A stretch of 40,807 bases of DNA from Teichococcus vastitatis (GTDB taxonomy: Bacteria > Pseudomonadota > Alphaproteobacteria > Acetobacterales > Acetobacteraceae): NCBI RefSeq assembly GCF_003604215.1, contig NZ_QXGS01000026.1:1-40807 (forward strand), given 5' to 3'. Within the stretch, counting starts at the first letter, position 1. Each line of letters opens with the position of its first letter. The notes beneath the pieces were generated by a model. That model saw only the letters and a program-made list of their open reading frames with translations. It did no database searches and was not told the DNA's origin. Made by a program: the position numbers and the translations under genes. Below, in pieces: positions 17,075 to 25,335 of this stretch.

Positions 17075-17983
17075 ATGATTTCTGAACTGAACACGGTTTC
17101 GGTCTTCCTCGCCGTCGCAGAAACGCGAAGTTTCCGTGCTGCGTCCGAGCGTCTGGGTGTCACACGGCCTGCGATCAGCCAGGCGCTTCGGCGACTGGAG
17201 AACGCATTGGGCGTGGCGCTGGTCCATCGAACCACGCGCAGCGTCGCCCTGACTGAGGCGGGAGCACTTTTTTACAGTGAAGTTGCCCCGGCGATGACGG
17301 AGATTGCCGCGGCAATCGGGAGGGCGGCCGATCGCGATGCGGCGCCGAGTGGCCTCCTGCGGCTGGCCGTCTCCTCAATTGCAGACGACTTCCTGTCTGG
17401 GCCGCTGCTCTCCGGGTTCGTGGAGGCCTACCCCGGCGTCCGGATCGACGTTGTGGTGACGGACGACGAATTCGACATCGTCGCCGAAGGCTACGACGCA
17501 GGTGTGCGACTTGGCGAAGTCATCGCGCAGGACATGATTGCAGTGGCGGTGTCCGGCGATCAGCGGCAGTTGGTGGTCGCCGCGCCCGACTACCTGCGCC
17601 GGTTCGGTACGCCAGCTCATCCGCACGAGTTGGTCGCGCACGCCTGCATCGGCTGGCGCCCCGCGCCTGGCGTCGCGCCCTATCGCTGGGAGTTCGAGGA
17701 GGACGGGCGCCCTTTCAGCGTGACCGTGGACCCGCGCGTGACCACCAACGAGATGCGCCTGATGGTCAATGCGGCACGCGCAGGGGGCGGGTTTACCTTC
17801 GGGCTGGAGGAGACCTTCCGACCGCACCTTGTCAGCGGCGAGTTGGTCGCGGTGCTGGAGCATTACTGCCCCTGGTTCCCAGGCTTCTTTCTTTACTTCC
17901 CCGATCGCAGGAACCTGGCGCCGAAGCTGCGCGCGCTGATCGAGCACGTCCGGAAGCGACGCATGAGTAGCACCGCGGCGTAG
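17075..17983 (+). CDS. LysR-family transcriptional regulator
   Basis: A 302-residue LysR regulator. ATG 17075 (MISELNTVSVFLAVAETRSF) begins right at the helix-turn-helix, which includes SERLGVTRPAISQALRRLE at about residues 29-47 and HRTTRSVALTEAG. Residues 90-300 are the periplasmic-binding-like effector domain, with FVEAYPGVRIDVVV and DAGVRLGE typical of the subgroup. It diverges from the Atu4866-PaoABC-like operon across a 238-base gap that should hold both promoters. It therefore probably activates that operon in response to an aromatic or aldehyde-type inducer. A closely similar LysR C-terminus survives as a remnant at 38214-38285. Confidence 0.87.
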   Translation: MISELNTVSVFLAVAETRSFRAASERLGVTRPAISQALRRLENALGVALVHRTTRSVALTEAGALFYSEVAPAMTEIAAAIGRAADRDAAPSGLLRLAVSSIADDFLSGPLLSGFVEAYPGVRIDVVVTDDEFDIVAEGYDAGVRLGEVIAQDMIAVAVSGDQRQLVVAAPDYLRRFGTPAHPHELVAHACIGWRPAPGVAPYRWEFEEDGRPFSVTVDPRVTTNEMRLMVNAARAGGGFTFGLEETFRPHLVSGELVAVLEHYCPWFPGFFLYFPDRRNLAPKLRALIEHVRKRRMSSTAA

Positions 17984-18000
17984 CGATTGGTCCGCCACGT

Positions 18001-18113
18001 GTGGTGGAAGCGACCGGCAATGCTACGGCGGTGGCCGCCGTGCTGGCGCCGCATGGCGAGCGTGTGGTGATCGCCAACCCGCGCCAGGTGCGGCTGATCG
18101 ACGAGGCGAAGCC
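18001..18113 (+). pseudogene. IS110-family transposase fragment
   Basis: About 38 codons: VVEATGNATAVAAVLAPHGE followed by RVVIANPRQVRLIDEAK, the characteristic DEDD-domain segment of IS110-family transposases (the EATG block and NPRQVR block). Everything before and after is gone. It lies between the LysR stop and the stop codon of the second molybdenum subunit at 18119. Confidence 0.7.
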
Positions 18114-18118
18114 GCGGA

Positions 18119-20320
18119 CTACATCAGATGCTCGATCCGGATCGGCAGATCGCGCAGCCGGATGCCAGTGGCATGATGCACGGCATTGGCGATGGCGGCG
18201 GCGACACCGACCATGGCGACCTCGCCCAGCCCCTTGATGCCCATGGCATTCACCAGCGGGTCGGCGCGATCGATGAACTCGACCTCGATGTCGCCGATAT
18301 CCGCATTCACCGGCAGCACGTAATCCGCCAGATCGGCATTGAGGAAGCCGCCGTAGCGCGGGTCCACTTCGCTCGCCTCGCGCAGCGCTGCGCCGATGCC
18401 CCAGACCACACCACCCCGCACTTGGCTGGCGGCGGTTCGCGGGCTGATGACCCTTCCGCAATCGGCCACGCTGACGACGCGGGGCACGCGGATGCGCCGC
18501 GTCGTCGGCTCCACCCGTACTTCAACGAAATGCGCGATGTAGCTGAAGCTGACGAAGTCGGGGTAGTTCGGGCCAAGCGGCGCCGGCAGGCCCGTGGCGA
18601 GCCGGGTGAAGACCGCATCCGGCTGGCCGGGCGCCTTGCGGCGGATGGCGACGTCGAGCGAGCGGCGGCCGGCGGCACGGAGAATCTCCGCCGGAGACCG
18701 ACCCGCAGCATCGCCCGGCAGCAACTCGGCCAGCGCCGACAGCATCGCATCCGCCGCCTCAACGGCGGCGGGGACTGCGGTGGCTGTGCCCCAGGATCCG
18801 ACGGTGATGTGCTGCGGGGTGGAGTTGGTGTCGCCGATGTCCAGCGTGATCTGATCAGGTTCGATCCCCAGCTTGCGCGACAATGCGGCGGCCAGCGCCG
18901 TGCGGATGCCCTGGCCCATCTCATGCACGCCCACGCTGGCCAGCGCGGTGCCATCGTCATACACGCGCAGTCGGGCGACCGCGGGCGCGGTGGCCGCCTT
19001 ATACGCGCCAGCGGCGACGCCCCAGCCGATCAGCTGGCCCTCCGCGTCTTGCATCGAGCCCGGCGCCATGCTCCGGCGCGCCCAGCCGAACCGGGCCGCA
19101 CCGCGCCGCAGGCATTCGGCAAGATGGCGCGACGACAGCGGCTTGCCCGTGACCGGATCACGCTGCGTGTCATTGGCCAGGCGCAAAGCCACGGGATCCT
19201 GGCCCAATGCCTGGGCGAGTTCATCGACGGCGGATTCGAAGGCGAAGCATGCCATGTGTTCGAACGGCGCACGCATGTAGCCCGGCGTCTGGGTATCGGT
19301 GCGGACCAGCCGTTCCCGCGCGCGGAAATTCGCGATCCCATGCAGCCGCGCGGAGACCTCCGCATTGACGGACGGGAACAGGTCGTGGCGTGACGTTTGC
19401 GCGTCCGTCTCGTGAATGGCCGCCAGCATCGTCCCGCCGTGGTCCGCTCCCAGGCGGATGCGATGCCGGGTGGCAGCACGGAAACTGCTGGCGTGGAACA
19501 GCTGCGACCGGCGCACCACGAGCTTGACCGAATGGCCCAGGGCACGGGCCGCGAAGGCTGCGAGCACAGTCTGCCCCTGCAGCGAGTTCTTCTGCCCGAA
19601 GCCGCCGCCCACCTGCGGCGAGATGACGCGCACCTGCTCGGCCGGGATCCCGAGCTGCCGTGCCACGCCATGGCGCACGCCTTCGGCATTCTGAGTCCCT
19701 TCGTGAATGGTCAGGCGGCCTTCCGACCACTCCGCCACTGTTGCCAGCAGCTCCATCGGGTTGTGGTGCTGCACCGCACTTGCGTAGGTGGCGTCGATCT
19801 GCACGGCCGCCTGCGCGAAGACGGCATCGGCATCGCCCACGTGCACATCCTCGAACATCGGCTTCGGCAAAGGACTTTCCTGCTGTGCCACGATGTCGGC
19901 TTCCGGCGCATCCAGCCCCATCTGGTGCGGCTCCACCGCATAGGCGGTGCGGATCAGCGCCGCTGCCTGGAGCGCGACTTCCAGGGTCTCCGCCACGACC
20001 AGTGCGATCGGCTGGCCGAAATAGGCGATGTTGGGGGAGGTGAGCGGCTGCAGGCTCTGCACCCCATAGCCACCGGCCAACAGAAAGCCCGCGGGTTGAA
20101 GGCGCGAGAGCTCGGCATGCGTCAGCACCAGGCGGACGCCGCGCAGGGCGCGCGCCGCGGATGTGTCGATGGACTGGATGCTGCCGCGGCCGATGGTGGC
20201 GCAGGCCAGCGTGGCGTGCAGCATGCCCGGCCGGCTGTCATCGGAAGCATAGCGCGTGGCGCCGCGCACCTTGTCATGGGCATCGATGCGGGCGACATCG
20301 GGAAAGGTATTCGTGGTCAT
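18119..20320 (-). CDS. paoC: Second aldehyde oxidase molybdopterin-binding subunit (PaoC-like)
   Basis: A 733-residue large subunit, the same family as 12600-14762 but clearly divergent. It starts MTTNTFPDVARIDAHDKVRG. Cofactor sites are HHNPMELLATVAEW, VGGGFGQKNS, and the catalytic Glu in MGIKGLGEVAMVG (about residue 700). A segment HEMGQGIRTALAAAL near residue 415 is the usual MGQG dinucleotide-cofactor loop. Length matches E. coli PaoC (732). It begins 4 bases after the FAD-subunit stop and has no own export signal. Its stop codon sits 5 bases from an IS110 remnant. The divergence from copy 1 implies a different substrate, not a recent duplication. Confidence 0.85.
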   Translation of the reverse strand: MTTNTFPDVARIDAHDKVRGATRYASDDSRPGMLHATLACATIGRGSIQSIDTSAARALRGVRLVLTHAELSRLQPAGFLLAGGYGVQSLQPLTSPNIAYFGQPIALVVAETLEVALQAAALIRTAYAVEPHQMGLDAPEADIVAQQESPLPKPMFEDVHVGDADAVFAQAAVQIDATYASAVQHHNPMELLATVAEWSEGRLTIHEGTQNAEGVRHGVARQLGIPAEQVRVISPQVGGGFGQKNSLQGQTVLAAFAARALGHSVKLVVRRSQLFHASSFRAATRHRIRLGADHGGTMLAAIHETDAQTSRHDLFPSVNAEVSARLHGIANFRARERLVRTDTQTPGYMRAPFEHMACFAFESAVDELAQALGQDPVALRLANDTQRDPVTGKPLSSRHLAECLRRGAARFGWARRSMAPGSMQDAEGQLIGWGVAAGAYKAATAPAVARLRVYDDGTALASVGVHEMGQGIRTALAAALSRKLGIEPDQITLDIGDTNSTPQHITVGSWGTATAVPAAVEAADAMLSALAELLPGDAAGRSPAEILRAAGRRSLDVAIRRKAPGQPDAVFTRLATGLPAPLGPNYPDFVSFSYIAHFVEVRVEPTTRRIRVPRVVSVADCGRVISPRTAASQVRGGVVWGIGAALREASEVDPRYGGFLNADLADYVLPVNADIGDIEVEFIDRADPLVNAMGIKGLGEVAMVGVAAAIANAVHHATGIRLRDLPIRIEHLM

Positions 20321-20324
20321 CGTC

Positions 20325-21320
20325 TCAAACCCTTTCCTGGGCGATCAGCAGCGCATCGGCGACGGTGCGGATGCCGAGTTCGATCCGGAAGCCATTGTGG
20401 TGCCCGGCCCGCGCGCCGCGCAGCGCAGCCTCACCGGCAGCGCGAGCCGTAGCGGCGTTGAGCACCTGCCCGACCAGTCCCTGTTCCGCCACGCTGGCGC
20501 GCCACGGGCGCGTTGCCAGGCCACCGAGGGCGATACGGGCTTCGCGCACTCTCGTGCCGTCCATCCGCAGCGCCACGGCGGCGGATGCCAGCGCGAAGGC
20601 ATAGGATTCACGGTCGCGGATCTTGTGGTAGGTCGAGGCGCGGCCGAGCGGCGTCTTCGGCACGCGGATGCGCAGGATCAGCTCGTCGCGCGCCAGGCTG
20701 GTTTCGGTCTCCGGCGTGCTGCCAGGCTCGCGGTGGAGCTGGGCGAGCGGGATGGTCCTTGGACCGGCGGTGCCTTGCACATCCACCACCGCATCGAAGG
20801 CGGCCAGTGCCACGGCCCAGTCGCCCGGATAGACGGCGATGCAGGAATCACTGCCGCCCAGCACGGCATGACCGCGATCCAACCCGTTAAGCGCGGCGCA
20901 GCCGCTGCCGGGGCTGCGCTTGTTGCAGGCATAGGCCGCGCCGCCACGAAAATAGTTGCAGCGGGTGCGCTGCAGCAGATTGCCGCCGAGGCTGGCCATG
21001 TTGCGGAGCTGCTGCGATGCGGCCTTGTCCAGCGCCTCCACCAGGGCCGGATAGTCGGCCCGCAAACCGGCATGCGTCGCAGCCGCGACCATCTTGGCGC
21101 CGGCGCCGAACACCAGCTCGCGCGGATTGGCGGTGTCGATCGTGGCGATGCCGGGGAGTGTGGAAACATCGAGGATCTGCCTCGGCGCCTCCACATCGAG
21201 CTTCATCAGATCGTACAGCGTTGTGCCGCCGGCGATGAAGCGGGTACCGGCATCGCCCGCGGCGATGGCACGAATGGCGTCCTGCGCGGTGCGAGGCTTG
21301 GTGTAGGTGAAGGGGTGCAT
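20325..21320 (-). CDS. paoB: Second aldehyde oxidase FAD/4Fe-4S subunit (PaoB-like)
   Basis: A 331-residue FAD subunit. ATG 21320 (MHPFTYTKPRTAQDA) is chosen because the upstream extension overlaps the 2Fe-2S gene and lacks family sequence. The FAD-binding pattern RFIAGGTTLYDLMKL and [12 protein letters not shown] is intact. The four cysteines of the PaoB-type 4Fe-4S insertion are at 121, 132, 141 and 160. It starts 4 bases after the 2Fe-2S stop and ends 4 bases before the molybdenum subunit, so translation is probably coupled through the operon. Confidence 0.87.
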   Translation of the reverse strand: MHPFTYTKPRTAQDAIRAIAAGDAGTRFIAGGTTLYDLMKLDVEAPRQILDVSTLPGIATIDTANPRELVFGAGAKMVAAATHAGLRADYPALVEALDKAASQQLRNMASLGGNLLQRTRCNYFRGGAAYACNKRSPGSGCAALNGLDRGHAVLGGSDSCIAVYPGDWAVALAAFDAVVDVQGTAGPRTIPLAQLHREPGSTPETETSLARDELILRIRVPKTPLGRASTYHKIRDRESYAFALASAAVALRMDGTRVREARIALGGLATRPWRASVAEQGLVGQVLNAATARAAGEAALRGARAGHHNGFRIELGIRTVADALLIAQERV

Positions 21321-21324
21321 GGTC

Positions 21325-21954
21325 TCAGCCGGCCTGCATCTTGGGCGCGGCATCGGCGATGGCTGCGACGATGCCGACATAGGCGCCGCAACGGCAGATG
21401 TTTCCGCTCATGTATTCGCGGATCTGCTCGGGGCTGGTCGCATGGCCTTCCTGCACGCAGGCGATGGCGGCCATGATCTGGCCGGGCGTGCAGTAGCCGC
21501 ATTGCAGTGCGTCATGGTCGATGAAGGCCTGCTGCATCGGGTGCAGCGCGCCAGTGGCGGCCGAGACACCTTCGATGGTGCCGACACGCCGCCCAACGGC
21601 CTGTACCGCCATGGTCAAACAGGAAGCAACCCGGGCGCCATCCAGATGCACCGTGCAGGCGCCGCATTGGCCGTGGTCGCAGCCCTTCTTGGCGCCGGTG
21701 AGGTCAAGCCGCTCGCGCAGCAGGTCCAGGAGCGAGGTGCGCGGGTCCAGCAGCAGATCATGCTGGGTGCCGTTGACCGAGATGCGCACGGCGACCGCAT
21801 CGGCGCCGAGCGCGCCCGGTGCCTGCCCTGATGCTTCGCCGGCTGCGCCAATGATGATCGGCGCGGCCACTGCGCCAATCATGATCCCGCGGCGAGTCGG
21901 CTGCAGTTGCTTGGCGGGATCGGTCGCCGCGGCATGGTGGATTGTGTCGTGCAT
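21325..21954 (-). CDS. paoA: Second aldehyde oxidase 2Fe-2S subunit with Tat-like signal (PaoA-like)
   Basis: A 209-residue 2Fe-2S subunit. ATG 21954 is preceded by a good GGAAGG site, which decides the start. The N-terminus has a twin-arginine motif (TRRGIMIG) and a hydrophobic run, pointing to Tat export of the assembled enzyme. Cluster ligands are CDHGQCGAC with SCL, then CGYCTPG and CRCGAY. It starts an operon with the FAD and molybdenum subunits. No XdhC/PaoD-type cofactor-insertion chaperone lies nearby, so one must be supplied elsewhere if the enzyme is active. Confidence 0.87.
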   Translation of the reverse strand: MHDTIHHAAATDPAKQLQPTRRGIMIGAVAAPIIIGAAGEASGQAPGALGADAVAVRISVNGTQHDLLLDPRTSLLDLLRERLDLTGAKKGCDHGQCGACTVHLDGARVASCLTMAVQAVGRRVGTIEGVSAATGALHPMQQAFIDHDALQCGYCTPGQIMAAIACVQEGHATSPEQIREYMSGNICRCGAYVGIVAAIADAAPKMQAG

Positions 21955-21974
21955 CGGTAACCTTCCTTCCGAAT

Positions 21975-22520
21975 TCAAGGTAAGCGGAGCGAGATTGGCG
22001 CTTCCCGCCGCAGTCGCTCCATGTTGAGCAGCGGGTCGCAAGCCGCGTCCGAGGCGACGAGCAGCTGGTCCCCGCCGGAATGGATCAGCAGCGCCGCCAT
22101 GCCGGGCCTATGGCCGGCCTCCGCAATGGTGGTACTGCCCGGGAGGATCTTGCTGCCGGCGCGGTACAGGATCGCGGTGCGGGCGATCGGCTCCACGCGG
22201 CGCTTGATGGCGGCCATGAAGCGCTGGCGGGACTCCGGCGGCATCGGCAGGCGGGACAGGTCGGGCTCGTCGCGGATGCGGGCGTTGCGCGCTGCGGCGA
22301 CGGTCTGCGCCGCAACGGACGGAGCGTGCAGCAACAAGGACACAATCGCGGTACGGCCCGCCCAGAGAATGCTTCTGCGGTTCAGTGGGAGAACCAAAGC
22401 CCTGCCTGCCAGCCAAAGCCAGTCACGCAGGATCAGAATGAATACGCTGCCGGCCGGCGCGCCGGTGCGCAGCGGGCTTCCAGCCCAGAACAGGTCCGCA
22501 ATGCAGTTTAATCCCACCAT
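21975..22520 (-). pseudogene. Metallo-beta-lactamase-fold hydrolase, truncated
   Basis: The frame from ATG 22520 reads an unusual N-terminal stretch, then a leader-like segment (AIVSLLLHAPSVAAQ) and a piece of an MBL-fold hydrolase: SRQRFMAAIKRRVEPIA, RAGSKILPGSTTIAEAGHRP, then GGDQLLVASDAACDPLLNME. The His-rich metal motif HxHxDH is absent, the usual GHTPGH reads GHRPGM, and sequence after NMER is lost. It is thus a remnant with N-terminal and C-terminal damage. It lies 20 bases before the second PaoA-like gene and is divergent from LysR 22617, the position the Atu4866 gene holds in the first cluster. Confidence 0.6.
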
Positions 22521-22616
22521 GGCAGGACCCTCCGGGGTTCGTGCCTGAACATGCCGGATGCTGCGCTGAATCATAATGTTGGCTTTTCTGCCCGCCCTCA
22601 TTAGCCTGACTTAACA

Positions 22617-23525
22617 ATGAAGCGCCCTAGCCTGGATGACCTGGAGACCTTCGCCGTCGTTGCGCGTACGCGCAGCTTCAGGAAAGCAGCGCTTGAACGC
22701 GGCGTGACCAGCTCGTCGATCAGCCAGGTGGTGCGCAATCTGGAAGAGCGCTTGGGCATCCGGCTGCTGAACCGAACGACACGCAGCGTGTCGGTCACGG
22801 AGGCCGGAGCACAGCTTCTCAGCCGCCTCCAGCCGGTCTTCGCCGAAGTTGCCGTCGCCCTCGAGGATATCGACAGTTTTCGAGGGAAGCCGTCGGGTTC
22901 GGTCCGCATCAACGCACCGGCCCCTGCGATTGAGTTCGTCCTGGCCCCGCTGGCCGAGCGGTTCCTGGGTGCCTACCCGAACGTCACGCTGGAGCTCGTC
23001 AGCGACGCCGCGAATGTCGACATCGTCGACAGCCGTTTTGATGCCGGCGTTCGCTTTGGCGAGAGTATCGCGCTCGACATGATCGCGGTGCCGCTTGGTC
23101 CACCGCTGCGCTACATCGTGGTTGGATCGCCCCGGTACCTGGAACAGCGCGGTACGCCCTCCGAGCCCGAAGAATTGCTGAAGCATGATGGCGTCCGGCT
23201 CAGGTTTCCCAGCGGCAGGCTTTTCCCCTGGGACTTCGAGAAGGGTGGCCGCGCAGTGACGATCTCGCCGGAGGGTCGGCTGGTCGTCAGCGATTCGCGG
23301 TACATGATCCGCGGCGCCGTTGCCGGACTGGGTCTGGCCTACCTGCTCGACGACTATGCACGGCAGCCGCTGGCGAATGGCGACCTCGTCCAGGTGCTCG
23401 ATGATTGGTGCCCGCGCATCCCCAGCTGGTTCCTGTATTACCCAAGCCGGCGCCTGCCACCTCCGGCCATGCGTGCGTTCCTAGATTTCCTTGCTGCGCA
23501 GCGCAGCATTGATAAGCAGATCTAA
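22617..23525 (+). CDS. LysR-family transcriptional regulator
   Basis: A 302-residue LysR protein starting MKRPSLDDLETFAVVARTRS. The winged helix-turn-helix includes ALERGVTSSSISQVVRNLEE and LNRTTRSVSVTEAG. The effector domain (about 90-295) contains FLGAYPNVTLELVS, DAGVRFGESIALDMIAVPL and the C-terminal PSWFLYYPSRR. It diverges from the second PaoABC-like operon, with the MBL remnant in between, and is the obvious regulator of it. It is related to, but not a recent copy of, the LysR at 17075. Confidence 0.87.
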   Translation: MKRPSLDDLETFAVVARTRSFRKAALERGVTSSSISQVVRNLEERLGIRLLNRTTRSVSVTEAGAQLLSRLQPVFAEVAVALEDIDSFRGKPSGSVRINAPAPAIEFVLAPLAERFLGAYPNVTLELVSDAANVDIVDSRFDAGVRFGESIALDMIAVPLGPPLRYIVVGSPRYLEQRGTPSEPEELLKHDGVRLRFPSGRLFPWDFEKGGRAVTISPEGRLVVSDSRYMIRGAVAGLGLAYLLDDYARQPLANGDLVQVLDDWCPRIPSWFLYYPSRRLPPPAMRAFLDFLAAQRSIDKQI

Positions 23526-23583
23526 ACACCTCGTGCCTGAGAGTGCCCATAATCTTTTGGAGGGAGTGCGACCAACTTCGGTC

Positions 23584-23618
23584 GGTGCCTAGGCACCCGA
23601 AATCTCGGGTCCGGCACC
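23584..23618 (+). promoter_or_regulatory. Nested palindromes in leader of GSGEN-repeat gene
   Basis: Two mutually exclusive structures are visible. One is a perfect 14-base palindrome, GGTGCCTAGGCACC, at 23584-23597. The other is a two-level stem-loop: outer GGTGCC (23584-23589) with GGCACC (23613-23618), inner ACCCGA (23595-23600) with TCGGGT (23605-23610) and a 4-base loop. It lies 20 bases before the start codon and just upstream of an AAGGAG site, so it could be an operator or an RNA switch controlling access to that site. Confidence 0.45.
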
Positions 23619-23637
23619 ACATGAAGGAGCTCCCCCA

Positions 23638-24063
23638 ATGTCCAACCGCAATACATCCTGGCTGCTGGCCGGCGCCGCCATCGCCGCGCTCGCAACGACG
23701 ACCCCGGCGCTGTCGCAGGACGGCATCTCCTATCCCCGCATGACCGGATCCGGTGAGAACAGCGAGATCGACTACGGGCCAGGCCCACACGGCAATGTCG
23801 TTGGTGGCGGCGCCGCCATCGCCACTGGCAGCGGCGAGAACACGGAGATCCGTCACCTCGACCCGAGCTTCGCCCAGGTGCCGGATCGGCGCGTGATGGC
23901 GGTGACGGTCGGGTCTGGGGAAAACAGCTCGATCGTCTTCGTCCCCGCCGATACGGATCGCATCCGTCTCGCGCTGATTGGTCATGATGGCTCGCTTCCC
24001 GCCGAAACCATGGCCGGTCGCGGGCTGCTCGCCTGGTTGTTCGGTCAACCGAGGCGCGGGTGA
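23638..24063 (+). CDS. Small secreted protein with three GSGEN repeats
   Basis: A 141-residue protein of no family I recognise. ATG 23638 follows an AAGGAG site. Residues 1-27 form a clear signal peptide (MSNRNTSWLLAGAAIAALAT, cleavage likely after ALS-Q). The mature part carries three spaced copies of one motif: TGSGENSEI (36-44), TGSGENTEI (63-71) and VGSGENSSI (91-99). Each is followed by an acidic or hydrophobic strand, which suggests a small beta-structure or a ligand-binding repeat. The tail ends RGLLAWLFGQPRRG. It stands alone between the LysR and AraC genes, so the context does not reveal its job. Periplasmic or extracellular location is inferred from the signal peptide. Confidence 0.7.
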   Translation: MSNRNTSWLLAGAAIAALATTTPALSQDGISYPRMTGSGENSEIDYGPGPHGNVVGGGAAIATGSGENTEIRHLDPSFAQVPDRRVMAVTVGSGENSSIVFVPADTDRIRLALIGHDGSLPAETMAGRGLLAWLFGQPRRG

Positions 24064-24291
24064 CTCTGACGGTGGTCTGCTTGGCGGGTGTCGGTGTTTG
24101 CCATTGCGGCGGCACCCCCCGCCGGGCCACCAGGGTCGCTAGCCACTCGGAGCGACGAGAGATCAGTGCATGAAGTATCGCGATCCGCAGGTTACAGCGC
24201 CCGTCGCTTCGCATTGTGCCGACCATGTCGTTCGACGACACCGCCGCATCGAGTTCGATGAAGCGGGTAGACGTCGCGATTTCCGAGTTGA

Positions 24292-25248
24292 TCAGGAACT
24301 ACTCGGCTCCGCGGCATCGGCACCCGCTCGCCCGCGCGCGGCAAGCCGGTCGCTCCTCGGAGTCAGGCCGAACTCACGCCTGAAGGCAACACCAAAGGCG
24401 TTGTCGGAGGCGTAGCCGAGCTCTGCCGCGACCGCCGTGACAGATGCATCGCCTCGGCGCAGGGCAGCGCGAGCCCGCTCCATGCGCCAGCGCAGCAGGT
24501 ACTCGAGCGGCGGCGTGCCCACCCGCTCGCGGAAGCGCAGCGCGAAGGCGGAGCGCGACATCCCGACCGCGGCGGCGAGCGCGCCGACCGTCCAGCGATG
24601 CCCGACGTCGCGGTGTATGAGCTGCAGCGCCGCGCCGATCTGCCGATCGACCAGCGCGCCGATCCAGCCCAGGGTCGCGCCTTCCGCCGTCACGCGCGCG
24701 TCCGACGCCCAGGCCCTGAGCGCCTGCACTAGGAGGATCTCGGCCAGACGCTTGGTCATCAGCGAGGCGCCGACGGCCTCCCGGCCAAGCTCGTCGTCCA
24801 GGAGCCCCAGGATGCTGCGAAGCGCCTCCGCCTCGGCAGTGCCGGCGGGAACGCGCAGGAACCGTGGCAGTGCCCCCAGGAGAGGGCCCAGGGCCTCTCC
24901 CTTCACCAGGTATCGGCCCCCCAGGAGGACGACCTCGGCACCGCCAAGGCGGATGACGGCGACGCCGGGTGTGGCAAAGAGGCGCTCGCCGTCGTCGGTC
25001 CTCAGGGCCGGATGGCTCGAGACCACGTAGGCAGGCGCGTCGACCAGGAGGAAGGTGTCGTTCGCCTCCACCTGATGGGGCGCCTCGCCCTCCAGGGCGA
25101 TCCAGCACGTCCCGCGGAGCACTGCCACGAACTTGAGGAGCGGCCTTGCCTCGAACCGGAGCGACCACGGGCCAGTGGCCTCCAGGCGGCTGCACCCGAG
25201 GCCCTGCACCTCCAGGAGCGACAGCACATCGGATAATGGATCGGTCAT
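24292..25248 (-). CDS. AraC-family regulator with cupin N-terminal domain
   Basis: A 318-residue AraC regulator starting at ATG 25248 (MTDPLSDVLSLLEVQGLGCS), the typical cupin_6 opening. A much longer frame exists upstream but reads antisense through the divergent SDR genes. Residues 10-185 are the ligand cupin (CWIALEGEAPHQVEANDTFL). Residues 205-305 hold the two helix-turn-helix units (LAAAVGMSRSAFALRFRERV, PPLEYLLRWRMERA, AELGYASDNAFGVAFRREFG) and end GLTPRSDR, where Tyr is more usual than Asp. It is 87 bases from the divergent SDR at 25336 and probably regulates it. 24064-24291 shows no supported gene. Confidence 0.85.
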   Translation of the reverse strand: MTDPLSDVLSLLEVQGLGCSRLEATGPWSLRFEARPLLKFVAVLRGTCWIALEGEAPHQVEANDTFLLVDAPAYVVSSHPALRTDDGERLFATPGVAVIRLGGAEVVLLGGRYLVKGEALGPLLGALPRFLRVPAGTAEAEALRSILGLLDDELGREAVGASLMTKRLAEILLVQALRAWASDARVTAEGATLGWIGALVDRQIGAALQLIHRDVGHRWTVGALAAAVGMSRSAFALRFRERVGTPPLEYLLRWRMERARAALRRGDASVTAVAAELGYASDNAFGVAFRREFGLTPRSDRLAARGRAGADAAEPSSS

Positions 25249-25335
25249 CCTGGACGATCTCGCCCTAAATGCGGACGATCCAGCATAGAACGTCCCAGAC
25301 GTCGCGCCAACATGCCTGTCGTAAAGGAGACCATC

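Noticed and set aside
18128-20452. Large plus-strand frames opposite the second PaoC-like gene
   Set aside because: Asp/His/Arg/Gly-rich antisense readings without domain patterns. The minus-strand product has full molybdenum-enzyme motifs.
23287-24241. Long minus-strand frames opposite the GSGEN-repeat gene
   Set aside because: They are low-complexity Arg/Ala-rich readings typical of antisense frames in GC-rich DNA. The plus strand has a ribosome binding site, a signal peptide and repeats.
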